From contig JAHECP010000020.1 in the NCBI GenBank assembly GCA_024641665.1, positions 1 to 52,193 on the forward strand: 52,193 nt of DNA, given 5' to 3'. Origin of the DNA: Acidobacteriota bacterium (lineage in GTDB: Bacteria > Acidobacteriota > Vicinamibacteria > Vicinamibacterales > JAHECP01). The notes below the pieces were generated by a model. The model had not been told where the DNA came from, did no database searches, and was given only the letters and a program-made list of their open reading frames with translations. This document shows, one piece after another, positions 1 through 7,284 of this stretch (within the stretch, counting starts at the first letter, position 1; every line of letters starts with the position of its first letter). Position numbers and translations under genes: made by a program.

Positions 1-1
1 C

Positions 2-151
2 GCGCGCCACGCGGCACGCGGCGGCTGCCGGACCTGGTCCACGCGCCGGCTCGCCGACACCCTGCGCGAGCTGGGCTACGAGGTGGTGCGCGCCGCGCCC
101 GTCGCTGCCGGCACGCTGCTCGTCACCGCGGAAAGGCAGGGGCGGGTGTGA
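2..151 (+). CDS. 3' end of an unidentified gene (truncated by window edge)
   Basis: An open frame enters from the left edge and ends at TGA 149-151, giving about 49 residues that finish in a segment reading TRRLADTLRELGYEVVRAAP followed by a hydrophobic strand (AGTLLVTA). Its stop overlaps the GTG start of the siroheme gene (GTGA), so the two are probably translationally coupled and in one operon. The tail vaguely resembles the last helix and strand of a class I methyltransferase, but this is only an impression and no diagnostic motif lies inside the window. Confidence 0.5.
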   Translation, partial: ARHAARGGCRTWSTRRLADTLRELGYEVVRAAPVAAGTLLVTAERQGRV

Positions 152-789
152 GCTACCTGGTCAACCTCGTGCTGCGCGACCGGCCGGCGCTCGTCGTCGG
201 CGCCGGGCGGATTGCCGCGCGCAAGATCGGCGACCTGCTCGCGGCCGGCGCGCGTGTCACCGTGGTCGCGCCGCGCGTCGCGCCGGAGGTCGAGCGGCTC
301 GCGGCGGACACCCGGCTGCGGGTGTACCGCCGGGGCTACGCCGCCTCCGACCTCGCCGGCGTCATCGTGGTCGTGGCGGCCACCGACGACCACGGGGTGA
401 ACGCCCGGGTGTCCGAGGACGCGCGCCGCGCCGGGGTGCTCGTGAACGTGGTGGACGAGCCGGCGCTCTGCACCTTCACGCTGCCGGCGGTGGTGCGCCG
501 CGGCGACCTCACGCTGGCGGTGGCGACCGACGGGCAGTGCCCGGCCTTCGCGCGCGCGGTGCGGGAGGATCTCGAGGCACGCTACGGCGCGGAGTACGCC
601 GCCGCCCTCGCGCTGCTCGCGACGGCCCGGCGGGGCCTGCGCGACGCCGGCTGGGACGGCGCGCGCGTGCAGCACGTCCTCTCGGCCCTCTGCCGGGACG
701 GTCTGGTGGACTGCGTGCGCGCCGGCGACGAGCGGCGGCTCGCCGCGCTGCTGCGGGCGCACCTGGGCGAGCTGGCACCGGTCGTGTGA
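148..789 (+). CDS. Precorrin-2 dehydrogenase / sirohydrochlorin ferrochelatase (CysG N-terminal or Met8 type)
   Basis: This 213-residue protein should oxidise precorrin-2 to sirohydrochlorin with NAD+, and may also insert iron to make siroheme. The N-terminus has the expected Rossmann fold (ALVVGAGRIAARKIGDLLAA, about residues 14-33), followed by the family's VVAATDD segment, the VNVVDEP stretch, CTFTLPAVVRRGDLTLAVAT and the substrate-site region after GQCPAFARAVREDLE. The length fits a stand-alone enzyme without the methyltransferase half of CysG. It starts at GTG 148, overlapping the previous stop. Siroheme is the cofactor of DsrAB encoded 29 kb downstream, and DsrN in the same window modifies siroheme, so a role in supplying sulfite reductase is a reasonable inference. 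It lies 8 bases before the first PEP-synthase-like gene. Confidence 0.88.
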   Translation: MSYLVNLVLRDRPALVVGAGRIAARKIGDLLAAGARVTVVAPRVAPEVERLAADTRLRVYRRGYAASDLAGVIVVVAATDDHGVNARVSEDARRAGVLVNVVDEPALCTFTLPAVVRRGDLTLAVATDGQCPAFARAVREDLEARYGAEYAAALALLATARRGLRDAGWDGARVQHVLSALCRDGLVDCVRAGDERRLAALLRAHLGELAPVV

Positions 790-797
790 AGCCGCCT

Positions 798-3365
798 ATG
801 TCACCCACGTGGTGGAGGAGGGAGCCCGAGCCGACCGCGGCGGTGGTCCAGGCGCGGATCCGCGAGCGGTACGAGAAGTGCCGCGAGCTCATCTCGCTCA
901 ACAACGAGTGCCTCGAGCTGCTCACGGGTCTGCAGGAGGACCTGCAGTACGTGCCGCCGCGCCGCGACGTCGTCGGCGGGCGCGTGGCCGCGTTCTTCGA
1001 CCGTGCCGACCGCATCGTCAGCCTGCTCGAAGGCCTCGCGTTCCGGTGGTTTCCCGTCCTCCACGCCGCGCTGCGGGACCAGCGCGGCGAGATCGAGACG
1101 TTCGTCTCGTCGCGCCAGGAGCTCGTCCGCCCGCGGCTGGCCGCCCGGCTGTCGGAGGTGAACGCGGGCGACGCCGCGGAAGTGGGCGGCAAGACGGCCG
1201 CGCTCGGCGAGATCACGCGTCGCCTCGGCATTCCGGTGCCGGACGGCTACGTCCTGACGACCGAGGCCTACCGGATCTTCGTCGGCGTGCCCTGCTGGGA
1301 CCGCATCCGCGACGGGGTGCGGACGCTCGCCGCCGGCGACCTGGAGACGCTGCAGCGGATCTCGATCGAGTTCACCGAGATGGTGATGACGGCGCCACTG
1401 CCGCGCGCGCTGGAGGTCGCGCTCGTCGAGCGCGCCCAGGCGCTGGCGCGCGGCGGCGGGCTCGCCGTCCGATCGAGCGCGTGCGGCGAGGGCGGCACCC
1501 ACACCTTTGCCGGCCAGTTCGACAGCCGCATCAACGTGCCCGTCGAACGGGTCGTCGACGCGTACCGGCAGGTGGTGGCCAGCCGGTTCAGCCAGCGCGC
1601 CCTGTCGTACCGCCTGTCGAGCGGGATCGCCGAGGTGGACGGTCCGATGGCCGTGCTCGTCCTGCCCACGATCCGGGCACGCGCGTCCGGCATCCTCTAC
1701 ACGCGCGATCCCGGCATGCCGCGCAGCAAGAACCTCTGGATCACGGCCACCTGGGGCCTCGGGCTCGGCGTCGCGGGCGGCTCGGCGGCCGGCGACCTGT
1801 TCGTCGTCTCGCGCGCGCGGGGGCACGCGGTGATCGAGGCGCGCGTGGCGCGCAAGACCGAGGAGATCGCGCTGAACCCGGCGGGCGGCGTGCTCCGGCG
1901 GCCGGTCGAGGCGGCCCGGGCCGACGCGCCCAGCCTCGGGCCCGCCGACCTCGCGCAGCTGGCGCGCTGGGGCGTCGAGCTCGAGCGGCATTTCGGCTCC
2001 CCGCAGGACGTGGAGTGGGCGCTCGACGAGGACGGCCGGCTCTGGGTGCTGCAGGCCCGTCCGCTGGTGATGGCGAACCCGCCGAGCGCCCGGCGGGCGG
2101 GCCGGGTGCGCCGCGAGCCGCTCGTCACGGGCGGCCAGACCATCTATCCCGGGCGCGCGTCGGGGCCGGCCTACGTCGTCCAGACGCGCCGCATGTTGAA
2201 TCAAACGCCCGATGGCGCGATCCTGTTCCTGCGCCGGGCCGCCCCGGACATCGTCAAGGTGCTGTCCCGCGCGGCGGGTGTCGTCGCCGAGTGGGGGACC
2301 GTGACCGGGCATGCCGCGGCGCTGCTGCGGGAGTTCAAGGTGCCGTCCGTGTTCGAGATGTCGGGCGCGTTCGACCGCGTGCGGTCGGGCGACGCCGTCA
2401 GCCTCGACAGCGCGCAACCCGCGCTTTACGAGGGCGCGCTCTGGCCGTCCCGCCGGGAGGGGCGCGCGCCGGAGGAGCGCCGGCTGCCGCGCGATGGCGA
2501 TCCCATCCACCGGCGGCTGCTGGTGCTCAACCTCCTCGACGCGTCGGCGCTCAACTTCCGGCCGTCGGGCTGCCGCTCGGCGCACGATGTGATCCGGCTC
2601 TGCCACGAGCGCGCGATCGAGGCGATGTTCGCGCTGAACGACCGCGAGCTGGGCCCGGGCGTGTATCAGGTTCGCAAGCTCATGACCCCCGCGCCGGTGA
2701 ACCTGCACGTGCTGGACCTGGGCGGCGGCCTCGCGATGGCCGATCCGCAGGTGGCCGAGGTGCGGCCGTGGGAGATCGCGTCGCGGCCCTTCCAGGCGTT
2801 GTGGCAGGGCGTCACGCACCCCGGGGTGACCTGGCGCCGCGAGATGCCCGCGAGCATCAGCGACCTGGCGTCGGTGATGGGGTCGGGCCTCTCGTCGACC
2901 GCGCGCGGCGCGCGGCGGGCGCTCGGCGAGAAGAGCTATCTGCTCATCACGTCGGACTACATGAACCTCAACTCGCGGCTCGCTTATCATTTCTCGCTGG
3001 TCGACGCCGTCGTGTCCGGTGCGCCGGGCGACAACTACGTGTTCTTTCGTTTCGCGGGCGGTGCTGCGACCCAGTGGCGCCGCAACCTGAGGGCCGGCTT
3101 CATCGAGGCCTGCCTGATCCACTACGGGTTCCACGTCGACCGGCGGGGCGACCTGGTGAATGCCTGGTTCAAGAAGGCGAGCGCGCCCGACATGGTGGTG
3201 CGTCTCGACATCCTCGGGCGCCTGCTGGCGTGCACGAGCCAACTCGACATGTACATGACGAGCGACGACACGATGCAGTGGTACGTGCGGCAGTTCCTGG
3301 CGGGCAACTACGCGTTCGAGGACCGGGACGCCAGGACGGCCGGCACCCAGGCGGGATCGGCCTGA
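798..3365 (+). CDS. PEP-synthase-like phosphotransferase with unrecognised C-terminal domain (paralog A)
   Basis: This 855-residue protein has four parts. Residues ~1-110 are helical (a 'LNNECLELL' region). Residues ~115-430 form a PPDK/PEP-synthase ATP-grasp domain: VGGKTAALGE, VRSSACGEGG, FAGQFDS and the closing QDVEWALDEDGRLWVLQARP. Residues ~450-560 form the swivelling phosphohistidine domain, with the catalytic His at 505 in TVTGHAAALLREFKVPS. The last ~290 residues are an unrecognised domain with CRSAHDVIRLCHERAIEAMF and YMNLNSRLAYHF. The PEP/pyruvate-binding barrel is absent, so it is unlikely to be a true PEP synthase, and the phosphoryl acceptor is unknown. Two paralogs lie at 9448-12045 and 12077-15466. 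The ATG at 798 is chosen because it sits just after the preceding gene and begins the paralog-like N-terminus; the frame is open further upstream only as an overlap with that gene. Confidence 0.8.
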   Translation: MSPTWWRREPEPTAAVVQARIRERYEKCRELISLNNECLELLTGLQEDLQYVPPRRDVVGGRVAAFFDRADRIVSLLEGLAFRWFPVLHAALRDQRGEIETFVSSRQELVRPRLAARLSEVNAGDAAEVGGKTAALGEITRRLGIPVPDGYVLTTEAYRIFVGVPCWDRIRDGVRTLAAGDLETLQRISIEFTEMVMTAPLPRALEVALVERAQALARGGGLAVRSSACGEGGTHTFAGQFDSRINVPVERVVDAYRQVVASRFSQRALSYRLSSGIAEVDGPMAVLVLPTIRARASGILYTRDPGMPRSKNLWITATWGLGLGVAGGSAAGDLFVVSRARGHAVIEARVARKTEEIALNPAGGVLRRPVEAARADAPSLGPADLAQLARWGVELERHFGSPQDVEWALDEDGRLWVLQARPLVMANPPSARRAGRVRREPLVTGGQTIYPGRASGPAYVVQTRRMLNQTPDGAILFLRRAAPDIVKVLSRAAGVVAEWGTVTGHAAALLREFKVPSVFEMSGAFDRVRSGDAVSLDSAQPALYEGALWPSRREGRAPEERRLPRDGDPIHRRLLVLNLLDASALNFRPSGCRSAHDVIRLCHERAIEAMFALNDRELGPGVYQVRKLMTPAPVNLHVLDLGGGLAMADPQVAEVRPWEIASRPFQALWQGVTHPGVTWRREMPASISDLASVMGSGLSSTARGARRALGEKSYLLITSDYMNLNSRLAYHFSLVDAVVSGAPGDNYVFFRFAGGAATQWRRNLRAGFIEACLIHYGFHVDRRGDLVNAWFKKASAPDMVVRLDILGRLLACTSQLDMYMTSDDTMQWYVRQFLAGNYAFEDRDARTAGTQAGSA

Positions 3366-3503
3366 TCGTCGGCCCGTTGCGCGGCTCGAAACGGGAATTT
3401 CGTGCTCGTGTGCGGCGAGCCGCGTGACGGGCTCGGTCGCGCGCGGCGCGGCGAGCGCGGGTCTGGGGCCGAGCCCCGGTCTACTTAGAGGAGAACAACG
3501 CTC

Positions 3504-4310
3504 ATGGCAGTCATCACGATTTCGCGGGGGTCGTTCAGCGGCGGGAAGATGCTGGCGGAGTGCCTGGCCAAGGCGCTCGACTACCGGTGCGTGGACCGGG
3601 ACGTGATCGTCGAGAAGGCCGCTGCCTACGGCGTGCCCCAGGAGGAGCTCAAGGACGCCCTCGAGAAGCCGCCCACCTTCTGGGACCGCTTCAAGCACAA
3701 GAAATACGTCTATCTGACGCTCATCCAGGCCGCGCTGGCCGAGGAGGTGCAGTACGGCAAGGCCGTCTACCACGGCAACGCCGGGCACCTGCTGCTCCGG
3801 GGCATCAGCCACGTGCTGCGCGCCCGCATCATCGCGCCGATGCCCTTCCGCCTGAAGATCATCGAGGAGCGCCTGAAGCTCAGCCGGAACGAGGCGCTCA
3901 GCTACATCGAGAAGATGGATCAGGACCGGCGCAAGTGGACCCAGTACCTCTACGGCGTCGAGTGGGATTCCCCCACGCTCTACGACATCGTGCTCAACCT
4001 CGAGGTGCTGGACATCGCGGCGGGCTGCGAGATCATCGCGGCCGCCGCGCGCCAGCCGGGCTTCCAGGAGACGCCCGAGTCGCAGGCGGCGATGAACGAT
4101 CTCGTGCTCGCCAGCCGCGTGCGGGCGAATCTCGCCGTGTCTCCGGCGACCTCGGGGCTGGAGGTCGAGGTGACGGCGCGCGCCGGCGCGGTGAGCGTCA
4201 AGGGCAAACTGACCTCGCGCGACCAGTTCGGCGACGTCGAGACGACCGTCCGCAAGGTGCCGGGCGTGTCGAGCGTGAAGCTCGACCTGTACAACGAGAC
4301 GAACGTCTGA
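3504..4310 (+). CDS. Cytidylate-kinase-like protein with C-terminal BON domain
   Basis: This is a 268-residue protein. Residues 1-190 resemble the cytidylate-kinase-like family: an early P-loop-type segment ITISRGSFSGGKMLAECLA, a DRDVI motif, and a lid-like region (RLKLSRNEALSYIEKMDQDR) as in enzymes that phosphorylate small acceptors. Residues ~195-265 look like a BON domain (ASRVRANLAVSP, VTARAGAVSVKGKLTS, VPGVSSVKLDL), a fold usually associated with membranes or ligand binding. The start is set by a good Shine-Dalgarno (GAGGAG) 8-9 bases before ATG. The gene follows paralog A after 138 bases with no other recognisable element, and is closed by the hairpin at 4313-4378. The substrate cannot be read from the sequence. 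The kinase plus BON combination is unusual. Confidence 0.72.
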   Translation: MAVITISRGSFSGGKMLAECLAKALDYRCVDRDVIVEKAAAYGVPQEELKDALEKPPTFWDRFKHKKYVYLTLIQAALAEEVQYGKAVYHGNAGHLLLRGISHVLRARIIAPMPFRLKIIEERLKLSRNEALSYIEKMDQDRRKWTQYLYGVEWDSPTLYDIVLNLEVLDIAAGCEIIAAAARQPGFQETPESQAAMNDLVLASRVRANLAVSPATSGLEVEVTARAGAVSVKGKLTSRDQFGDVETTVRKVPGVSSVKLDLYNETNV

Positions 4311-4312
4311 CG

Positions 4313-4378
4313 AAAAAGGGGACGGGAGCTATTTCCGGCTCGGCCGGCGTGCCCGGAAATAGCTCCCGTCCCCTTTTT
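4313..4378. terminator. Perfect 26-bp inverted repeat, bidirectional terminator or REP-like element
   Basis: The left arm 4313-4338 begins AAAAAGGGGACGGGAGC, and the right arm 4353-4378 is its exact reverse complement, ending in CCCCTTTTT. The loop is 14 bases (4339-4352). It sits between two convergent operons (stop of the plus gene at 4310, end of the minus gene remnant at 4389) and gives a long GC stem with a T-run on both strands, so it could stop transcription from either side. The unusual stem length and the mixed GC/AT arms also fit a dispersed REP-type palindrome. Which applies depends on copy number in the genome. Confidence 0.75.
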
Positions 4379-4388
4379 CCTTTTTCGC

Positions 4389-4538
4389 CTAGCGGATCGC
4401 CAGCCAGAAGTCCCGGAAGGCGACGTTCGACAGGAGGAAGCCCAGCGGCACGTTCACGGCGACGCCGATGCAGAAGGCCCAGAAGGGCTGCCAGCCGAAC
4501 CGGGTCAGCTCGCGGAACCGCGTGGTCAGGCCGTCCGC
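4389..4538 (-). pseudogene. Remnant of the C-terminus of a YeiH-type putative sulfate exporter
   Basis: Reading leftward from about 4532, the frame encodes GLTTRFRELTRFGWQPFWAF followed by a hydrophobic helix (CIGVAVNVPLGFLLS) and a stop at 4389. This pattern matches the last ~45 residues of the YeiH/putative sulfate exporter family, where a GLxTxFREL segment precedes the final membrane helix. Everything upstream of it is missing: the preceding bases belong to the end of the SLC13 gene in another frame. It is best read as a leftover from a deleted transporter, cut between the SLC13 gene and the 26-bp hairpin. The family assignment is from memory of the motif only. Confidence 0.5.
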
Positions 4539-4558
4539 GTCCGCCGTCCGACGATCCG

Positions 4559-6088
4559 TCAGGCTGCCGGCAGCAGCACCGGCATGCCCATCGCCGGCCA
4601 GATCAGCCACACGAACACGGCCAGCACGGCCATCAGCATCAGGCTGGCGGGAACGCCGGCCATGAAGAACTCACCCGACGTGAACTGCCGGCTGCCGTAC
4701 GCAATCGCGTTCGGCGCGGCGCCGATGAGCAGCAGAAACGGCATGCCCGCCGTGGCCAGCGCCGTGAACAGGATGACCTCGGGCGCCACGCCCAGGTAGC
4801 CCGCGATCACCAGCGCCACCGGCAGGCAGATGGCGATGGCCGCGACGTTCATGATGAAGTTGGTCATGATCAGCACGAAGAGCCCAACGCCGAGCACGAA
4901 CACCAGCCAGTGGGCGTGCTGGAACAGGATGAGCCAGTTGACGGCGAGCCAGTTCGCGGCGGCGGTCTGCCAGAGGCACAGGCCGATGCTCATCGCCCCT
5001 CCGAACAGGAGGATGATGTTCCAGGGGATCTCCTCCAGATCCTTGAGCTGCAGGACGCCCAGCAGGAAGAACAGGATCGTGGAGACGAGGATGACGGCGC
5101 TCTTGTCCAGCGGCTCCAGCGCCGGCACGAACGAGCGCAGGCTCAGCACTGCGATGATCGCGAACACGATGACGAGCGCCAGGGTCTCCTGCCGGCTCAT
5201 CGGGCCGAGCCGATCGTGCAGGATGCGCGCCCGCTCCCGCAGGCCGGTGATCGTCGCGCGCTCGGGCCTGAAGAACACCGTGCAGTACACCCAGAGCAGC
5301 AGGACCATCAGCCAGCCCAGGGGCAGCATGTAGTAGCTCAGCTCGAAGAACGAGATCTCCCGGCCGGCCATGTCCTTGAAGAACCCGATCGCGACCGGCC
5401 CGCGGGCCGCGCCGAGCAGAGTCACGATGCTGCCGGCGCCCGCGACGAACGCCATGCCGATGAACAGGCCCTTGCCGAACCGCGTGGGCCGGTCCTCCTC
5501 CTCGTAGAGCGAGTGGATCGCCATGAGCAGCGGGTACACCGTGGCCGCCACCGCCGTGTGCGCCATCACCAGCGTCAGCAGCGCGGTCATGCCGAAGCAG
5601 CCCAGGTAGATCATGCTGGTGCGCTCGCCCACCAGCATGAGCGTCCGGTAGGCGATGCGCTTGGTCAGCCCCGTCTGCGTGAACACCATCCCGATCACCA
5701 GCGATCCGAAGATGAACCAGACCGACGGATCCATGAAGTCGGTGAACGCCGTCCGGGCCGGCCGGATCAGGAAGAGCGCCTGGACCACGCCGATCGTGAC
5801 GGCCGTCACGCCGATCGGGACGACCTCGAACACCCACCAGGTGAGCGCCAGCAGGAACAGGCCGATCGACGCCTTGCCCTCACGGGTCAGCGCGAAGTGC
5901 TTGCCGGCCGGATCGACGGCGTCGGGCCACGCCGGCGACAGGTAGACGGCCAGAAACAGGCCGAGGCCGAGCGCGATGAACAGCACCCGCCGCCAGTCGA
6001 CGCGGGCGGCGGCGGGTGGGGCGAGATGGATTTCCTCGGGCTTCGGGGGCAGGCCGCCCCGCTCGAGCGTCACGCTGTGCTCCGCCAT
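4559..6088 (-). CDS. SLC13/DASS-family anion (sulfate or dicarboxylate) transporter
   Basis: This is a 509-residue polytopic membrane protein with about 12 hydrophobic segments, starting with a helix at ~35-52 (RVLFIALGLGLFLAVYL). Typical divalent-anion:Na+ symporter features are TWWVFEVVPIGVTAV near residue 85, a first re-entrant region around AVAATVYPLLMAIHSL, and a second repeat with FGGAMSIGLCLWQTAAANW and NFIMNVAAIAICLPVAL followed by GAAPNAIAYGS near the end. Members move sulfate or C4-dicarboxylates into the cell. With sulfate-reduction genes next door, sulfate uptake is a fair inference, but the substrate cannot be read from the sequence. It is the last intact gene of the minus-strand operon and lies 51 bases after the CBS gene. 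Confidence 0.8.
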   Translation of the reverse strand: MAEHSVTLERGGLPPKPEEIHLAPPAAARVDWRRVLFIALGLGLFLAVYLSPAWPDAVDPAGKHFALTREGKASIGLFLLALTWWVFEVVPIGVTAVTIGVVQALFLIRPARTAFTDFMDPSVWFIFGSLVIGMVFTQTGLTKRIAYRTLMLVGERTSMIYLGCFGMTALLTLVMAHTAVAATVYPLLMAIHSLYEEEDRPTRFGKGLFIGMAFVAGAGSIVTLLGAARGPVAIGFFKDMAGREISFFELSYYMLPLGWLMVLLLWVYCTVFFRPERATITGLRERARILHDRLGPMSRQETLALVIVFAIIAVLSLRSFVPALEPLDKSAVILVSTILFFLLGVLQLKDLEEIPWNIILLFGGAMSIGLCLWQTAAANWLAVNWLILFQHAHWLVFVLGVGLFVLIMTNFIMNVAAIAICLPVALVIAGYLGVAPEVILFTALATAGMPFLLLIGAAPNAIAYGSRQFTSGEFFMAGVPASLMLMAVLAVFVWLIWPAMGMPVLLPAA

Positions 6089-6139
6089 GATGCGCGCATC
6101 CGGGATGAATGAACCGACGCGAAGACACGAACAGACGAC

Positions 6140-6667
6140 TCAGGACAGCACGATGTCCGACAGCTCGTGCAGGACGTCCACCGACCGCACGACCCCCACG
6201 ACACGGCCGTCCCGCACGACGGGGACCAGGCTCAGGTCGTGCTTCACCATGTCGTAGATGATCGTCATGATGTTGTCGTTGGCATCGAGCGTGACGGTGA
6301 TCGGGAGCATGACGTCGCTGACCGGCCGCTCCGCCTGCTCCCGGATGCCTCGTACGATCCGCTCGGACGAGAGATCGGCCAGGTTCGGGTCGACGTCGAC
6401 GGCGAACAGCTGGCGCCGGTACTCCATGCCCTCCCCGGTCAGGAACGAGGGCTGCAGCCCGCGCAGGATGTCCCGGCGGCGGACGATCCCGAGCAGCTCG
6501 TAGGTCTTGTTGAAGACCAGCACGGCCCGGGGCAGGGACTTGCGCCCCTGCACCTCGATCTCGGACGCGCGCAGCTCCGCGATGGCCTGTCGCAGGGTGA
6601 ACCAGTGGGGAATGTGGGGATACCGGTCCAGCGGAATCATGATGTCCCCGGCCCGCTTGGCCTCCAT
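6140..6667 (-). CDS. Tandem CBS-domain protein
   Basis: This 175-residue protein is built of two CBS domains and little else. The first spans about residues 8-75 (AGDIMIP, a predicted switch helix TLRQAIAELRASEIE, then AVLVFNKTYELLGIVRRRDILRG) and the second about 113-173 (VSDVMLPITVTLDANDNI, DLSLVPVVRDGRVVGVVRSVDVLHEL). CBS pairs normally bind adenosine nucleotides and report energy state. Here the gene sits between a two-component system and an anion transporter, 47 bases after the response regulator, so it may gate the transporter or the phosphotransferases in response to AMP/ATP, both relevant to sulfate activation. That role is inference from context. Confidence 0.82.
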   Translation of the reverse strand: MEAKRAGDIMIPLDRYPHIPHWFTLRQAIAELRASEIEVQGRKSLPRAVLVFNKTYELLGIVRRRDILRGLQPSFLTGEGMEYRRQLFAVDVDPNLADLSSERIVRGIREQAERPVSDVMLPITVTLDANDNIMTIIYDMVKHDLSLVPVVRDGRVVGVVRSVDVLHELSDIVLS

Positions 6668-6714
6668 CGAACGACTCCTTTCCGTGAGCCCGTCGGCCGC
6701 GCCTCGGCGGCCTG

Positions 6715-7284
6715 TCAGGTCGCGTCCGCGTCCAGATCCCGCCCGATGCGTGCCAGCACGTCCTCGGGCATGCCCGATCGCTCGACCATCGCCGCCAGGT
6801 TCCCGCCGTGACGATCGCGCAGGCGGCGCACGTACTCGCGCTCGAACGCCTGCAGCGCCGCCGCGTACGGCTCGACGTCGAAGATCGGGGCGCGCGCCCG
6901 CGCCTCCCGCTTCATCCGCTGCCAGCGCATGGCGCGGTCGACCGTCACCACGATCTGCTCCTTCTTGAACGGCTTCGTGATGTAGTCGAACACGCCGTGC
7001 GACAGCGCCTCGACGGCTGTGTCGAGGGAGCCGAACGCCGTGATGATAATAACCTCCTCGTCCCGCCCCTGGGCCTTCACGAACCGCAACACGTCCAGCC
7101 CGTCCATGCCGGGCATCTTCAGGTCCGTGATAATCAGATCGAACCGCGAGCGCTCGAGCAGCGCGGCGAGCTCCAGCACGTTGTGCGAGGTGACGATCTC
7201 GTACGGCGTCTTCTCGGTGACGATCCGCTCCAGGAGCTTGAGCATGTGGATCTCGTCATCGAGCGCGAGGATGCGCTGTCTCAT
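6715..7284 (-). CDS. CheY-like response regulator with short Fis-like tail
   Basis: This 189-residue regulator starts at ATG 7284, and its first bases form an ATGA overlap with the stop of the histidine kinase. The receiver domain (residues 1-120) has the acidic pair D9-D10, phosphoacceptor D54 in DLIITDLKMPGMDG, T82 and K104 in ITKPFKKEQ. After a linker, the last ~45 residues (FEREYVRRLRDRHGGNLAAM) look like the start of a Fis-type helix-turn-helix as found at the end of NtrC-family regulators, but there is no AAA+ sigma-54 domain between the two. Whether it binds DNA is uncertain. It is the obvious partner of the kinase encoded just upstream. Confidence 0.85.
   Translation of the reverse strand: MRQRILALDDEIHMLKLLERIVTEKTPYEIVTSHNVLELAALLERSRFDLIITDLKMPGMDGLDVLRFVKAQGRDEEVIIITAFGSLDTAVEALSHGVFDYITKPFKKEQIVVTVDRAMRWQRMKREARARAPIFDVEPYAAALQAFEREYVRRLRDRHGGNLAAMVERSGMPEDVLARIGRDLDADAT

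Noticed and set aside
801-3812. A 1003-codon open frame antisense to paralog A
   Set aside because: It lies opposite a gene with clear domains, its translation is rich in Arg/His/Pro/Gly low-complexity sequence, and it has no family motif. Such frames arise from strong GC bias at third positions.
3560-6112. An 850-codon plus-strand frame across the kinase gene and SLC13 gene
   Set aside because: It overlaps two real genes on both strands and runs through the perfect hairpin, and shows no domain.
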